Shown: piece by piece, positions 8,843 through 17,507 of the stretch
Layout: every line of letters begins with the position of its first letter
How positions within the stretch are numbered: the stretch's first letter is position 1
Assembly (NCBI RefSeq): GCF_027125355.1
Contig: NZ_CP114052.1
Coordinates: forward strand, 1,931,030-1,995,029
Reading direction: 5' to 3'
DNA from: Peptostreptococcus equinus
GTDB taxonomy: Bacteria; Bacillota; Clostridia; Peptostreptococcales; Peptostreptococcaceae
Length of the DNA stretch: 64,000 nt
Program-made: the position numbers and the translations under genes
Notes under the pieces: generated by a model
Databases searched by the model: none
The model's input: the letters and a program-made list of their open reading frames with translations, nothing else
Told to the model about the DNA's origin: nothing

Positions 8843-9925
8843 ATGAAGGAAAACAGAGTAAGTCGTGTATTGAAAAAAATGAAAGAGGATAATATACCAC
8901 AATTTCTGGTAAGCGATCCACTTTCAATATTCTATCTTACAGGTTATTTTTTAAATCCTGGTGAAAGACTTTTCGCCTTGTATTTAAGTGAAAAAGGTGA
9001 CCACAAATTATTTGTAAATGCACTTTTTCCAATTGAAGAGGATTTAGGGGTTGAAAAGATAATATTTACCGACACTGATGACTCTATTGAAATAGTTTCA
9101 AAATACGTTGATAAAAATGCTCCTATGGGGGTAGATAAAAACTGGCCTGCTAGATTTTTATTGTCCCTGATGGAAAAATGTGGTAAAAGTAAATTTATAA
9201 ACGCATCATACATTGTGGATACACTTAGAATGTATAAAGATGAAGAAGAAAAAAATCTTATGAAAAAAGTTTCTAAGATGAATGATGAAGCTTGCGAAAA
9301 AATCATAGGAAAGATAACAGACGATAAGACAGAAAAACAGATAGCTAGTGAACTGATTAAAATGTACGAAGAAATGGGTGCTGAAGGCTTATCTTTTGAC
9401 CCTATTATAGGTATGGCAGCCAATGGAGCTAATCCACACGGAGAACCAGGGGATAGATATGCAAAACCAGGAGATGCTATTATAATAGATATTGGTTGTA
9501 AAAAAGACATGTATTGCTCAGACATGACTAGAACAGTATTTTGGAAGGAAGTAAGCCCAAAGGCAAAGGAAGTATTTGAAATCGTTTTAGAAGCCAATAA
9601 AAGAGGTATAGAGGCTTCTAAACCTGGTGCTAGATTCTGCGATATAGATGCAGCTTGTAGAGATTATATCACTGAAAAAGGATATGGAGAATTCTTTACT
9701 CATAGAACTGGACATCACATCGGTTTAGAAGATCATGATTACGGCGATGTTTCTTCTATAAATACAGATATTGCCCAACCTGGTATGATATTTTCTATAG
9801 AGCCAGGTATTTATTTACCCGGAGAATTTGGTGTAAGAATAGAAGATTTGGTTTTAATTACTGAAGATGGTTGCGAAGTATTAAATAATTTTAATAAAGA
9901 ACTAACTATAATAGGTAATGACTAA
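8843..9925 (+). CDS. pepQ: Xaa-Pro dipeptidase / M24 metallopeptidase
   Basis: Short M24B peptidase of 360 aa that cleaves X-Pro dipeptides, completing the degradation of proline-containing peptides. It has a creatinase-like N-terminal domain (about 1-125) and a pita-bread domain with all five metal ligands: Asp216, Asp227, His291 (RTGHHIGL), Glu320 (EPGIYLPGE) and Glu334. It starts at ATG behind AAAGGGG. It is transcribed away from pip and converges on the POT transporter gene through a shared terminator. Aminopeptidase P activity instead of dipeptidase activity cannot be excluded by sequence alone. Confidence 0.88.
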   Translation: MKENRVSRVLKKMKEDNIPQFLVSDPLSIFYLTGYFLNPGERLFALYLSEKGDHKLFVNALFPIEEDLGVEKIIFTDTDDSIEIVSKYVDKNAPMGVDKNWPARFLLSLMEKCGKSKFINASYIVDTLRMYKDEEEKNLMKKVSKMNDEACEKIIGKITDDKTEKQIASELIKMYEEMGAEGLSFDPIIGMAANGANPHGEPGDRYAKPGDAIIIDIGCKKDMYCSDMTRTVFWKEVSPKAKEVFEIVLEANKRGIEASKPGARFCDIDAACRDYITEKGYGEFFTHRTGHHIGLEDHDYGDVSSINTDIAQPGMIFSIEPGIYLPGEFGVRIEDLVLITEDGCEVLNNFNKELTIIGND

Positions 9926-9962
9926 CCATATATATTTAATAGATATTAAAAAATTAAAAAAC

Positions 9963-9994
9963 AAAAAGGTATTCGATTAATCGAATACCTTTTT
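9963..9994. terminator. Bidirectional terminator between pepQ and the POT transporter gene
   Basis: A perfect 32-nt palindrome (half AAAAAGGTATTCGATT) with A and T tails serves both converging genes. Confidence 0.9.
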
Positions 9995-10015
9995 TGAAAT
10001 TAAAATTTAAAATTT

Positions 10016-11407
10016 TTATTCTTGATCTAATAATTTTGTCAATCTGTTGCTTAATACAAACATTATTGCTGCAGTTATAAATGATACTATAGTGAACGTA
10101 ATAAATATATTCATTATACCTAATTTTACAATAAATCCTTCAACATAACCACTTAACTTATTAGCTGCAAATGTAGCAAATAGCCATACACCTAATAATA
10201 GTGATAAATATTTCTTTGGTGCATACTTACTTACAAATGAGTTTCCAAGTGGAGAGAAACAGATTTCTCCAAGTGTTAAAACAAATCCAAAAGCAAATAA
10301 CCAAAGTACACTTGTCTTAACTGTCTCTGGAGCCCCTACACCTCTTGACATTTCCATAAATACAAGTATTAAATAAGAAAGTCCAAGGAATACAAATGAC
10401 CAAGTTACCTTATGGAACATAGACATATCTCCCTGAGGTCTCTTAGCAAGTCTTGCCCATAATTTAGCTGCTGCTAAACTTAGGAATACACATAATAGAC
10501 CATTCCAAGTAGTTGAAACATGTGCTTCTGAGAATCTAAAACCACCTACAGTCATATCTACATATTTAGACATATATATAGTCAAAGATACTGATTGCTG
10601 TTCATAGAACAACCAGAATATTATTGATACAAAAGATATAAATACTATAAGAGCGACTCTATTCTTTTCTAATTTAGTAAGAGGTGCTGCGGCCTCTTCC
10701 TTTATTTCTTCTTTTGTTTCATTTGGTTCTTCTCCTATTATTTTTCCATTTACATCTGTAAAATATTTAAATGGCTTAATACCTTGACCTCTTAAAGTCT
10801 TGTAACTTAGTGTAAAGAATATACCTCCTAAAAATACAAGTATAGCACACACTAGAAATACTGTTCTAAACCCAAGCATTTTACCATCCATAAATGCTGT
10901 CATATAAAGGTATCCCATTAATGCCGAACCTAACATAGCACCAATATTAACAAATGAATACTGTACTGAGAAAGCGGTATCCAAAATTTCAGGATCATCA
11001 AACAATCTACCAATAATACCTGCAAGATTTCCCTTAAATAAACCTGTACCTACAGATACAACCGCTATCATCATATTTACCATAGTTACAGAATCAGCTT
11101 TCCAACCTATTAAGTATCCTAGCCCCATTAACAAACAGCCTATTGAAACTGCATATCTAGCACCTAACCACTTATCACAAATAAAACCACCAACAACTGG
11201 TGCTATATAAGTCCATGCAGTAAAGTTAACTGTAATTATTGCTGCCTCAGCTTCATTAATACCTAAACCACCCTTCGCTACGGCTGTTATTAGAAATAAA
11301 ATTAATAATGGCTTGCTTCCGTAGAAAGCGAATCTTTCAAACGTATAAGTCAAACATGAAATATAGAACCCTAAAGGGTACTTCGTTTTTTTTACACTAG
11401 TCTCCAT
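10016..11407 (-). CDS. POT/PTR2 family peptide transporter
   Basis: Proton-coupled di/tripeptide symporter of the major facilitator superfamily. The 463-aa protein has about 12 hydrophobic helices. Near the N-terminus it carries TFERFAFYG, the core of the POT ExxER(F/Y) motif, and a central hydrophilic, charged loop (about residues 225-250, rich in Glu and Lys). Its position beside three proline-specific peptidases suggests that imported peptides are hydrolysed by them. The ATG follows a GGGGG-containing ribosome binding site. A 388-bp gap upstream separates it from a divergent gene. Confidence 0.9.
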   Translation of the reverse strand: METSVKKTKYPLGFYISCLTYTFERFAFYGSKPLLILFLITAVAKGGLGINEAEAAIITVNFTAWTYIAPVVGGFICDKWLGARYAVSIGCLLMGLGYLIGWKADSVTMVNMMIAVVSVGTGLFKGNLAGIIGRLFDDPEILDTAFSVQYSFVNIGAMLGSALMGYLYMTAFMDGKMLGFRTVFLVCAILVFLGGIFFTLSYKTLRGQGIKPFKYFTDVNGKIIGEEPNETKEEIKEEAAAPLTKLEKNRVALIVFISFVSIIFWLFYEQQSVSLTIYMSKYVDMTVGGFRFSEAHVSTTWNGLLCVFLSLAAAKLWARLAKRPQGDMSMFHKVTWSFVFLGLSYLILVFMEMSRGVGAPETVKTSVLWLFAFGFVLTLGEICFSPLGNSFVSKYAPKKYLSLLLGVWLFATFAANKLSGYVEGFIVKLGIMNIFITFTIVSFITAAIMFVLSNRLTKLLDQE

Positions 11408-11795
11408 GACTAACCCCCTTAAAATTATTTGTCACTGATAATAAATAAGTGATAAAAGCAACTAACTATCAGAGACATGATGTGATTAATTAAATATTTT
11501 AATTACAAGTCCAGTTTATATTTTTATCAAGTTTTAGTCAAGGTATTTCATACAAATAATTAAATTTTCTTAATTTTTATATATAATATTTAAATTTATA
11601 AATATTATGCTAAAATAAATAAAGTTTTTTATTTTTATACACTATTTGGAAGATAGTAATATATTTCTTGCTTTATATTTTTACTTGCATCTTTTGATGT
11701 ATATATAATAAAATTAAGAAAAGATAGTATACTATATAATTCATTATAATTTGTTGAAAACTTTTTTAATTTTTTTAATTTAATGGAGGTAAAAT
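11408..11795. other. Divergent AT-rich intergenic region
   Basis: 388 bp with no credible gene. On the minus strand TTGATA (11525-11530) and TGTAAT (11502-11507), spaced by 17 nt, form a weak promoter candidate for the POT transporter gene. AT-rich symmetry (TTAATTAAATATTTTAATTA, 11487-11506) overlaps it. Nothing else was recognised. Confidence 0.3.
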
Positions 11796-12266
11796 ATGAG
11801 AAGACGAGATAGACAAATCACCGATATATACAAAATATCACAAATTATGGAAAAATGCCAAGTAACGAGAATCGCTTTTAACCACGAAAATGGTCCCTAC
11901 ATACTTCCACTTAATTTCGGCTTTTATGAGCATAATTCAAAATTTACTCTTTATTTTCACGGTGCTAAAGAAGGTAGAAAGGCTATATTAATATCTCAAA
12001 ATCCATGCGTTGGTTTCGAGATGGATACTAATGGAAAGCTTGAGGAGAATGATACGGCATGTGGTCACTCATATTTCTACCAATCAATCATAGGAACGGG
12101 CAAAGTATCTCCTATCGAAGATATTAATGATAAAAAACATGCCTTAAAGCTTATTATGAAACATGCTACAGGAAAAGACAATTGGGATTTTCCAAACAGT
12201 ATATTATCACGCACTGGCGTGTTCAAATTAGAAGTAACTGAATTAAGTGCAAAGGAGCATTTATAA
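11796..12266 (+). CDS. Pyridoxamine 5'-phosphate oxidase-like flavoprotein (Nim family)
   Basis: Small FMN-binding split-barrel protein of 156 aa. The N-terminus MRRRDRQI, then PYILPLNFG, LYFHGAKEG and VGFEMD, match the family that includes 5-nitroimidazole reductases (NimA-type). The natural function is poorly defined: flavin-dependent reduction of small molecules, with nitroimidazole reduction only in some members. It stands alone after a GGAGG ribosome binding site, with a terminator 18 bp past its stop. Whether it affects metronidazole susceptibility cannot be judged from the sequence. Confidence 0.82.
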   Translation: MRRRDRQITDIYKISQIMEKCQVTRIAFNHENGPYILPLNFGFYEHNSKFTLYFHGAKEGRKAILISQNPCVGFEMDTNGKLEENDTACGHSYFYQSIIGTGKVSPIEDINDKKHALKLIMKHATGKDNWDFPNSILSRTGVFKLEVTELSAKEHL

Positions 12267-12284
12267 GATATATGTATAAAAAAT

Positions 12285-12328
12285 AGACCTCCAATCGTTA
12301 AATTATTAGTTTTAACTTTTGGAGGTTT
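12285..12328. terminator. Terminator between the Nim-like and NifX-like genes
   Basis: AGACCTCCAA (12285-12294) pairs with TTGGAGGTTT (12319-12328), with one wobble; an inner GTTAAA/TTTAAC stem extends it. It lies between convergent genes; the T-tract is imperfect. Confidence 0.65.
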
Positions 12329-12380
12329 AAATATTTTATATTGATTGTAAATAAAATACAACTCAGTATTTTATTTAAAT

Positions 12381-12755
12381 TTAGTGTTTACATACCTTAC
12401 CATCTTCATTTTCATGTTCAAATGCGTGACCAATACAGTTTGCACCCGCATCTCCTAGCCTGCCATCAATATATTTTTGTACAGCTTCCTCTGGATTACC
12501 TTCTGCACCGGAAAAAGATTTTATTCCCTTTTCTTTTAAGCTATCGACAGCACCTTGTCCCATACCTGCAGTAATTACAACGTCTATATCATTCTCCTTT
12601 ATAAATTCCGGCATTGAAGAACAATGGTTACCTTCAGGATTTAATTCATATTTAGAGATGATTTCACCACCTGCTACTGTAAATACTGTAAAGTTCTTAG
12701 CGTGCCCAAAATGTCCACAAATCACATCTTTTTCTGTCGTTACTGCTATTTTCAT
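12381..12755 (-). CDS. NifX/NifB-C-like dinitrogenase iron-molybdenum cofactor domain protein
   Basis: A 124-aa member of the NifX/NafY superfamily (Nitro_FeMo-Co domain). The N-terminus MKIAVTTEKD, the segment GHFGHAKNFTVF and the central DVVITAGMGQGAVDSL are typical of stand-alone members in non-diazotrophic anaerobes. The tail is rich in His and Cys (GHAFEHE, CKH), which may bind a metal. No nif genes are nearby, so a role in nitrogen fixation is not implied; a general metal-cluster carrier or storage role is the usual inference. It has a strong AGGAGG ribosome binding site. Confidence 0.8.
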   Translation of the reverse strand: MKIAVTTEKDVICGHFGHAKNFTVFTVAGGEIISKYELNPEGNHCSSMPEFIKENDIDVVITAGMGQGAVDSLKEKGIKSFSGAEGNPEEAVQKYIDGRLGDAGANCIGHAFEHENEDGKVCKH

Positions 12756-12872
12756 AATATATAAACCTCCTAAATTACTAATATATTAGATATTTTATTG
12801 ATTAATATCCTTAATACTATTCTACCCCATTTGTTATACAAATCAAATAGTCTATTAAATTTCTATTGTAAT

Positions 12873-12902
12873 AAAAAAGGCCAGAAAATTAATTTTCCGA
12901 CC
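12873..12902 (-). terminator. Terminator of the ferritin-like gene
   Basis: On the minus strand a 24-nt hairpin (12879-12902, start GGTCGGAAAATT) pairs throughout when G-U pairs are allowed. Six T residues follow at once (12878-12873). Confidence 0.8.
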
Positions 12903-12944
12903 CATACACGAAACCTGTATTATTATCTTATATTTTATTAATAT

Positions 12945-13451
12945 TTAAAATGGTGCAAAACTATTATTAAACCAAGAATTTTGAGTTGCTAGTTTGATTT
13001 CTTCATCAAATGAATCTCTGTGCTTTATTTCCCAATCAGCTAATACCTCTAACAACTTCTTAGCATTTGGATCATCTGCTGATTTTGCAGCTTCTGTATA
13101 GAATTTAGCAAAGTCACTTTCCATAGCATAAGCCATCCTCAATATAGGTAAATCTTCTACAACCTTTGAAAAATCTATATTTTTTATATCTCTTTCATTA
13201 GTTTTAAAAATATCTTCTCCACCTTTAAGTGCGCTAGTGTCTATATCATTGAATTTACCATCTGCCTTAATCTTATCTAATTCTTTTTTAAGGATTTCAT
13301 AATGGTCATCTTCCATTTCTGCTAATTCTTTAAATATTTCTTTGTTTGACTCCGCTTGTACCTTGTTTAAATACATACCATAAAATTCTTCAGCTTTCTT
13401 TTCCATATTCATTGCATACTTCAAAATTTCTACATAATTATTGTTTGACAT
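12945..13451 (-). CDS. Ferritin-like (rubrerythrin-type) diiron protein
   Basis: A 168-aa four-helix-bundle protein without the rubredoxin tail of rubrerythrin. Pairs of iron-ligand motifs are visible: MEKKAEEFY with EMEDDHYEIL in the first half, and AMESDFAKFY with DWEIKHRD in the second. This gives the duplicated Glu/ExxH pattern of the ferritin-like superfamily. The likely role is peroxide or oxygen detoxification or iron handling in an anaerobe, an inference from the family. It is monocistronic: a terminator follows and the upstream gene ends at its own hairpin. ACCG-N5-CGGT symmetry near 13487-13499 sits in its upstream region. Confidence 0.82.
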   Translation of the reverse strand: MSNNNYVEILKYAMNMEKKAEEFYGMYLNKVQAESNKEIFKELAEMEDDHYEILKKELDKIKADGKFNDIDTSALKGGEDIFKTNERDIKNIDFSKVVEDLPILRMAYAMESDFAKFYTEAAKSADDPNAKKLLEVLADWEIKHRDSFDEEIKLATQNSWFNNSFAPF

Positions 13452-13515
13452 AATCTCTACCTCCTAAAATATTAATTCTATTTGTACCGTTTTCCGGTTA
13501 TGATAAATATATACC

Positions 13516-13553
13516 AAAAAATCAGATAATCTAAACAAATTATCTGATTTTTT
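13516..13553 (-). terminator. Terminator of the cation/proton antiporter gene
   Basis: A perfect 15-bp stem, AAAAAATCAGATAAT (13516-13530) with 13539-13553, and an eight-base loop, followed by T residues on the minus strand. Confidence 0.88.
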
Positions 13554-13575
13554 TAAAATATTTGATTTTAAAACA

Positions 13576-14754
13576 TTAAGTCCTAGTCAATAATTTTTTG
13601 TATGTCTTATCTATAATAAATGCTCCAAATGGTGCAGTAAGTAATATAGATACTACAGCCACAGTCAATACTACTTGACCGCAAGGCAATCCCATAGATA
13701 GCGGTATTGCACCTATAGCAGCCTGGACAGTTGCCTTTGGTGTATACGCAAGCATACAAAATGCTCTTTCATTTTTCCTTACCTTTGTTTTTACTAGACA
13801 AAGTAGAACTCCTACCATTCTAAATAATAATGCTCCTACTACTAATATACAAGCTAGTCCACCTGATGCCATTACATATTTCATATCGACTGTTGCTCCT
13901 ACTAGTACAAATAACATTACATCTGCGCCGACCCATATTTTATTATATTTGTTGGCTAATTTGCTAGCTAGATTTGGATTTTTTCTATTTATTACCATAC
14001 CCATACTCATAATTGCAAGTAAAGCTGAGATTGGAACAACCTTTGATGCTACATGTTCTAATTCTAATAGTAAAAATGATACACATAACATTACAATCAA
14101 TTCAACTGTATTTCTTAATTTTAATTCGCTGTAAAATCTATTGATTATAATACCCACTAAAATACCTATGGCTATACCAGTTCCTATAGAAATTGGTATC
14201 TGTGCAAAACTTGATGCTGATACAGATCCACTTACTTCTAATGATATAAATGCTGTGAACATTACTATTACAAATATATCATCCATTGAAGATCCAGCTA
14301 AAATCATCTGGGGAATTCTGTGCTCTTTTCCATATCCCTCTTCTAGTAATTTTAACATTCTTGGTACTACTACTGCTGGAGAAACTGCAGCTATTACAGC
14401 TCCCATTATGGCAGCTTCAACTACTGATATTCCGAATATTGGTGGCGCAAGAACAACTACTCCCAATATCTCAGCACACGCTGGCAAAAAGCATAGTAAA
14501 ACAGCTGGTCTACCAGCTTTTAATAAATCTTCTACATCCAAAGACAAACCTGCTCTTGTAAGTATTATTATAAGTGCAAACTGCCTAAGGTCACCCGATA
14601 CATCAATTAACGGCTTACTCAATAAATTTAAACCATGTGGTCCTACGATAATACCTGCTATTATCATTCCAACTAAACTAGGTAGACGAAGTTTGTCAAA
14701 AATTCCTCCCAAAAACATACCTAGTAATAATATAACTGCAAGACTAGTTAACAT
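13576..14754 (-). CDS. CPA2-type cation/proton antiporter
   Basis: Integral membrane protein of 392 aa with about 12-13 helices and the Na+/H+ exchanger fold (LAVILLLGMFLGGIFDKL, then GMIIAGIIVGPHGLN at the N-terminus). It belongs to the CPA2/KefB-NapA class that exchanges Na+ or K+ for H+. It ends straight after the last helix, with no TrkA-N/RCK regulatory domain such as KefB or KefC carry. The ion cannot be told from sequence. It is monocistronic, with AGGGGAGG before the ATG and its own terminator. Confidence 0.85.
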   Translation of the reverse strand: MLTSLAVILLLGMFLGGIFDKLRLPSLVGMIIAGIIVGPHGLNLLSKPLIDVSGDLRQFALIIILTRAGLSLDVEDLLKAGRPAVLLCFLPACAEILGVVVLAPPIFGISVVEAAIMGAVIAAVSPAVVVPRMLKLLEEGYGKEHRIPQMILAGSSMDDIFVIVMFTAFISLEVSGSVSASSFAQIPISIGTGIAIGILVGIIINRFYSELKLRNTVELIVMLCVSFLLLELEHVASKVVPISALLAIMSMGMVINRKNPNLASKLANKYNKIWVGADVMLFVLVGATVDMKYVMASGGLACILVVGALLFRMVGVLLCLVKTKVRKNERAFCMLAYTPKATVQAAIGAIPLSMGLPCGQVVLTVAVVSILLTAPFGAFIIDKTYKKLLTRT

Positions 14755-14865
14755 AAGGTCCTCCCCTAATATAAATTTTCATAAAAAAACTGATCACTCC
14801 TATCTGAAAGTCATCAGCGAATTGTCGTTGAATTGGCTTCAATAAGAATACCGTTTTCATATTAA

Positions 14866-14894
14866 AGTCTAGCACCCTTCATTTTAATTTGCAA
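14866..14894 (-). promoter_or_regulatory. Candidate promoter of the antiporter gene
   Basis: On the minus strand TTGCAA (14889-14894) and TAGACT (14866-14871) are spaced by 17 nt, leaving an untranslated leader of roughly 105 nt. I compared the leader by eye with known cation and c-di-AMP riboswitches and did not recognise one. Confidence 0.4.
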
Positions 14895-15006
14895 TTGATT
14901 TTTTGTTCATATAAACTTCACATTAATTCTACATATTGTTGACTTTTTTTTATCAATATAATCCAATATACAGATATTGATATCTAATTACTTTTATTTT
15001 TATATT

Positions 15007-15037
15007 AAAAAAGTCAGTAGTAAAAACTACTGACTTT
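15007..15037 (-). terminator. Terminator of tuf
   Basis: AAAGTCAGTAGT (15010-15021) pairs perfectly with 15026-15037 around a four-base loop. A run of T follows on the minus strand. Confidence 0.93.
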
Positions 15038-15052
15038 ATATAATTAAATTAA

Positions 15053-16246
15053 TTATTCAATTATTGATGCCACAACTCCTGAAGCTACCGTTCTACCACC
15101 TTCTCTTATGGCAAATCTTAAACCTTCTTCAACACATATTGAGTTGATTAGGTCTACTTCTATTGTTACGTTATCTCCTGGCATTACCATTTCTATTCCT
15201 TCTGGTAATTTACACTCACCTGTTACGTCTGTTGTTCTGAAATAGAACTGTGGTCTATATCCATCAAAGAATGGAGTATGTCTACCACCTTCTTCTTTCT
15301 TTAACACATATATTTCTGCTGTAAACTTTGTATGTGCATGTACTGAACCTGGCTTTGCTAATACCTGGCCTCTTTCTATTTCATCTCTTTGGATTCCTCT
15401 TAGTAGTGCTCCTATATTATCTCCAGCTTCTGCCTGATCTAGTAACTTTCTAAACATTTCTACTCCTGTTACTACTACCTTTCTTGGCTGTTCTGATAAT
15501 CCTACTAATTCTACTTCATCAGATACCTTTAATACTCCTCTTTCTACTCTACCTGTAGCTACTGTTCCTCTTCCTGTGATTGAGAAGATGTCTTCTACTG
15601 GCATTAAGAAGTCCTTGTCTACTGCTCTTTCTGGTGCTGGAATATATTCATCTATTTCTTCGAAGAAATCTACTATTATATCTGACCACTTTGATCCTGG
15701 CTCTTCTAATGCCATTAATGCTGATCCTCTTACTATTGGAGTATCATCTCCTGGGAATTCATATTCGTTTAGTAATTCTCTTACTTCCATTTCTACTAAT
15801 TCTAATAGTTCTTCATCATCTACCATATCGCACTTGTTTAGGAATACTACTATATATGGTACACCTACCTGTCTTGATAGTAGGATATGTTCTCTTGTCT
15901 GAGGCATTGGTCCATCTGTTGCTGCAACTACTAGGATTGCACCGTCCATCTGTGCTGCTCCTGTTATCATGTTCTTTACATAATCCGCATGGCCTGGGCA
16001 GTCTACGTGTGCGTAGTGTCTGTTTGGTGTTTCATATTCAACATGCGCTGTTGATATTGTGATTCCTCTTTCTCTTTCTTCTGGTGCCTTATCTATGTTA
16101 GCGAAGTCTACTGCTTCACCTAACTGATACTTATCAAATAAAGTCTTTGTTATTGCTGCTGTTAATGTTGTTTTACCATGGTCTACGTGACCTATTGTTC
16201 CAATGTTAACATGTGGCTTGTTTCTTTCAAATTTAGCTTTTGCCAT
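15053..16246 (-). CDS. tuf: Translation elongation factor Tu
   Basis: GTPase that brings aminoacyl-tRNA to the ribosome. The 397-aa protein shows GHVDHGKTT (P-loop, about residues 19-27), [20 protein letters not shown] and SALMALE, followed by the two beta-barrel domains. Gene order is sigH-tuf, with a 48-bp gap. A near-consensus promoter overlaps the end of sigH, so tuf has its own strong transcription start. A strong terminator follows. Unlike the usual order, rpmG-secE-nusG do not come next; instead an antiporter gene follows. A second tuf copy elsewhere is possible. Confidence 0.98.
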   Translation of the reverse strand: MAKAKFERNKPHVNIGTIGHVDHGKTTLTAAITKTLFDKYQLGEAVDFANIDKAPEERERGITISTAHVEYETPNRHYAHVDCPGHADYVKNMITGAAQMDGAILVVAATDGPMPQTREHILLSRQVGVPYIVVFLNKCDMVDDEELLELVEMEVRELLNEYEFPGDDTPIVRGSALMALEEPGSKWSDIIVDFFEEIDEYIPAPERAVDKDFLMPVEDIFSITGRGTVATGRVERGVLKVSDEVELVGLSEQPRKVVVTGVEMFRKLLDQAEAGDNIGALLRGIQRDEIERGQVLAKPGSVHAHTKFTAEIYVLKKEEGGRHTPFFDGYRPQFYFRTTDVTGECKLPEGIEMVMPGDNVTIEVDLINSICVEEGLRFAIREGGRTVASGVVASIIE

Positions 16247-16285
16247 TTTAATTCCTCCTAATAAAATAATTTTAAACTTGGTTGT

Positions 16286-16314
16286 ATTTTACTATTAATC
16301 CAAGCTATTTTCAA
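16286..16314 (-). promoter_or_regulatory. Strong promoter of tuf inside the 3' end of sigH
   Basis: On the minus strand TTGAAA (16309-16314) and TAAAAT (16286-16291) are separated by exactly 17 nt, close to the SigA consensus. The -35 overlaps the last sigH codons. It would give a short leader of about 35 nt before tuf. Confidence 0.6.
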
Positions 16315-16942
16315 GATATTTATCCAATTTTCTTTTTATTCTCTGTATTGCATTATCGACTGCCTTAACTGTTTTTTCAAGTTTTTCTGCTATATTTTGA
16401 TAACTTTTATCCTGTAAATATAAATTCAGTACTTCTTCTTCAAATGGACTCAAAAGTTTCATTATATTTTTCTCTGTATTTATATAGCTCTCTTTTCCCA
16501 ATAACAGTTTTTCAGGATCTTGGTCCAACTCATCTCTTATTATCTCATGAAGTGTCTTTTCTGAGTCATCTTCAAATACTGGTTTACTAAGAGAAATATA
16601 AGTATTGAGAGGCATGTGCTTTTGCCTATTAGATGTCTTTACTGCTGTGATCATCTGCCTTGTTATACACATATCTGCAAAACTCTTAAATGCAGATGTT
16701 TTTACAGCATCATAGTCTCTAATGGCTTTGTACAATCCAATCATCCCCTCTTGTATTATGTCATCTCTATCTGCTCCAGCCAAAAAATATAGTCTGGCCT
16801 TAGATTTTACCATAGGAGAATATTTATCTATCAAAAAATCTATCGAATCTTTATCTCCTTCTTTAGCTTTCTTTAAGTAACTGATATCCAAATCATTTTG
16901 CCCATTATCGATTGAGAGCATATCGTTGTCTAATCTAGACAT
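16295..16942 (-). CDS. sigH: RNA polymerase sigma-H factor
   Basis: Sigma-70 family factor of the SigH/Spo0H group (215 aa), which in spore formers switches on early sporulation genes and in relatives also competence or stationary-phase genes. Region 2 is seen in LIDKYSPMVKSKARLYFLAG and DDIIQEGMIGLYKAI; region 4 is the C-terminal HTH (LSPFEEEVLNLYLQDKSYQN). It lies between yacP and tuf in the conserved cysS-mrnC-rlmB-yacP-sigH order. If the host is a non-sporulating Peptostreptococcus, the retained factor must serve another regulon. The start follows a GGAGG box. Confidence 0.93.
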   Translation of the reverse strand: MSRLDNDMLSIDNGQNDLDISYLKKAKEGDKDSIDFLIDKYSPMVKSKARLYFLAGADRDDIIQEGMIGLYKAIRDYDAVKTSAFKSFADMCITRQMITAVKTSNRQKHMPLNTYISLSKPVFEDDSEKTLHEIIRDELDQDPEKLLLGKESYINTEKNIMKLLSPFEEEVLNLYLQDKSYQNIAEKLEKTVKAVDNAIQRIKRKLDKYLENSLD

Positions 16943-16967
16943 AAAACCTCCAAACCTTATGATGCTA

Positions 16968-17507
16968 CTACTTGTTTCTTCTTATTTTTTCTAGTTTTTC
17001 TAAAACTGAACTATCTATCTTATTTTCTAAACGGTTCATACTATTATATTCTTTTGACTTAAAAGAACTTTTCTTACGTAAAGCTTCCTTTGCATTTGAT
17101 ACATCACTTATTAATTCTCTAGCAGGTATTCTATAACATCCCTTACCTAAAGCTATCTGCTGTTCTGCATAATCACTAGTTGCTACATATATTTCATCAT
17201 ACTTTGATAAAGATGATATAAACTTTTCTATATATGAATCTGCAGTTTGATTCTCTTTTGTGAATACAATAGTAATCTCATGATACTTTTGAATATTTTC
17301 TTCAGAGTTTTTTACCCTATAAGCATCAAAGATTATATATGCTTCTAAACCTTTAATTTTTGAATATTCTAGTACATGATTAACCAACATTTCTCTTGAA
17401 GTTTGTAGATCTTCTTCGGATATAGTCTTTAGCTTGGACCAGGCATTTATTATATTATATCCATCTACTATCAAAATTTTTCGAGATTTATATAAAACCC
17501 TAGTCAT
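16968..17507 (-). CDS. yacP: NYN-domain ribosome-associated endoribonuclease (YacP/Rae1 type)
   Basis: PIN-like NYN ribonuclease. In B. subtilis the homologue Rae1 cuts mRNA in the ribosomal A site. Visible motifs are ILIVDGYNIINAW at the N-terminus, IIFDAYRV, FTKENQTADSYIEK and VATSDYAEQ, which supply the acidic active-site residues. The ATG at 17507 was chosen: it overlaps the rlmB stop as ATGACTAG, which suggests translational coupling, and places VDGYN close to the N-terminus as in the family. A start seven codons upstream (17528) is also open. Length from 17507 is 179 aa. Confidence 0.9.
   Translation of the reverse strand: MTRVLYKSRKILIVDGYNIINAWSKLKTISEEDLQTSREMLVNHVLEYSKIKGLEAYIIFDAYRVKNSEENIQKYHEITIVFTKENQTADSYIEKFISSLSKYDEIYVATSDYAEQQIALGKGCYRIPARELISDVSNAKEALRKKSSFKSKEYNSMNRLENKIDSSVLEKLEKIRRNK

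Noticed and set aside
8944..9597. Open frame of 217 codons on the minus strand
   Set aside because: It lies wholly within pepQ, whose protein has a complete M24 metal site; the antisense product is low-complexity Ser/Ile-rich.
12341..12574. Open frame of 77 codons on the plus strand
   Set aside because: It is antisense to the NifX-like gene and starts inside the terminator region.
14141..14845. Open frame of 234 codons on the plus strand
   Set aside because: It is antisense to most of the antiporter gene; the Ile/Pro/Thr-rich product is a mirror of hydrophobic codons.
14755..14865. Possible cation or c-di-AMP riboswitch before the antiporter gene
   Set aside because: The leader of about 105 nt is long enough to suggest one, but I could not match it to the conserved cores of ydaO, nhaA-type or yybP-ykoY motifs. 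A covariance search would decide.
15576..16062. Two open frames of 108 and 160 codons on the plus strand
   Set aside because: Both are antisense to tuf, whose coding sequence is certain.
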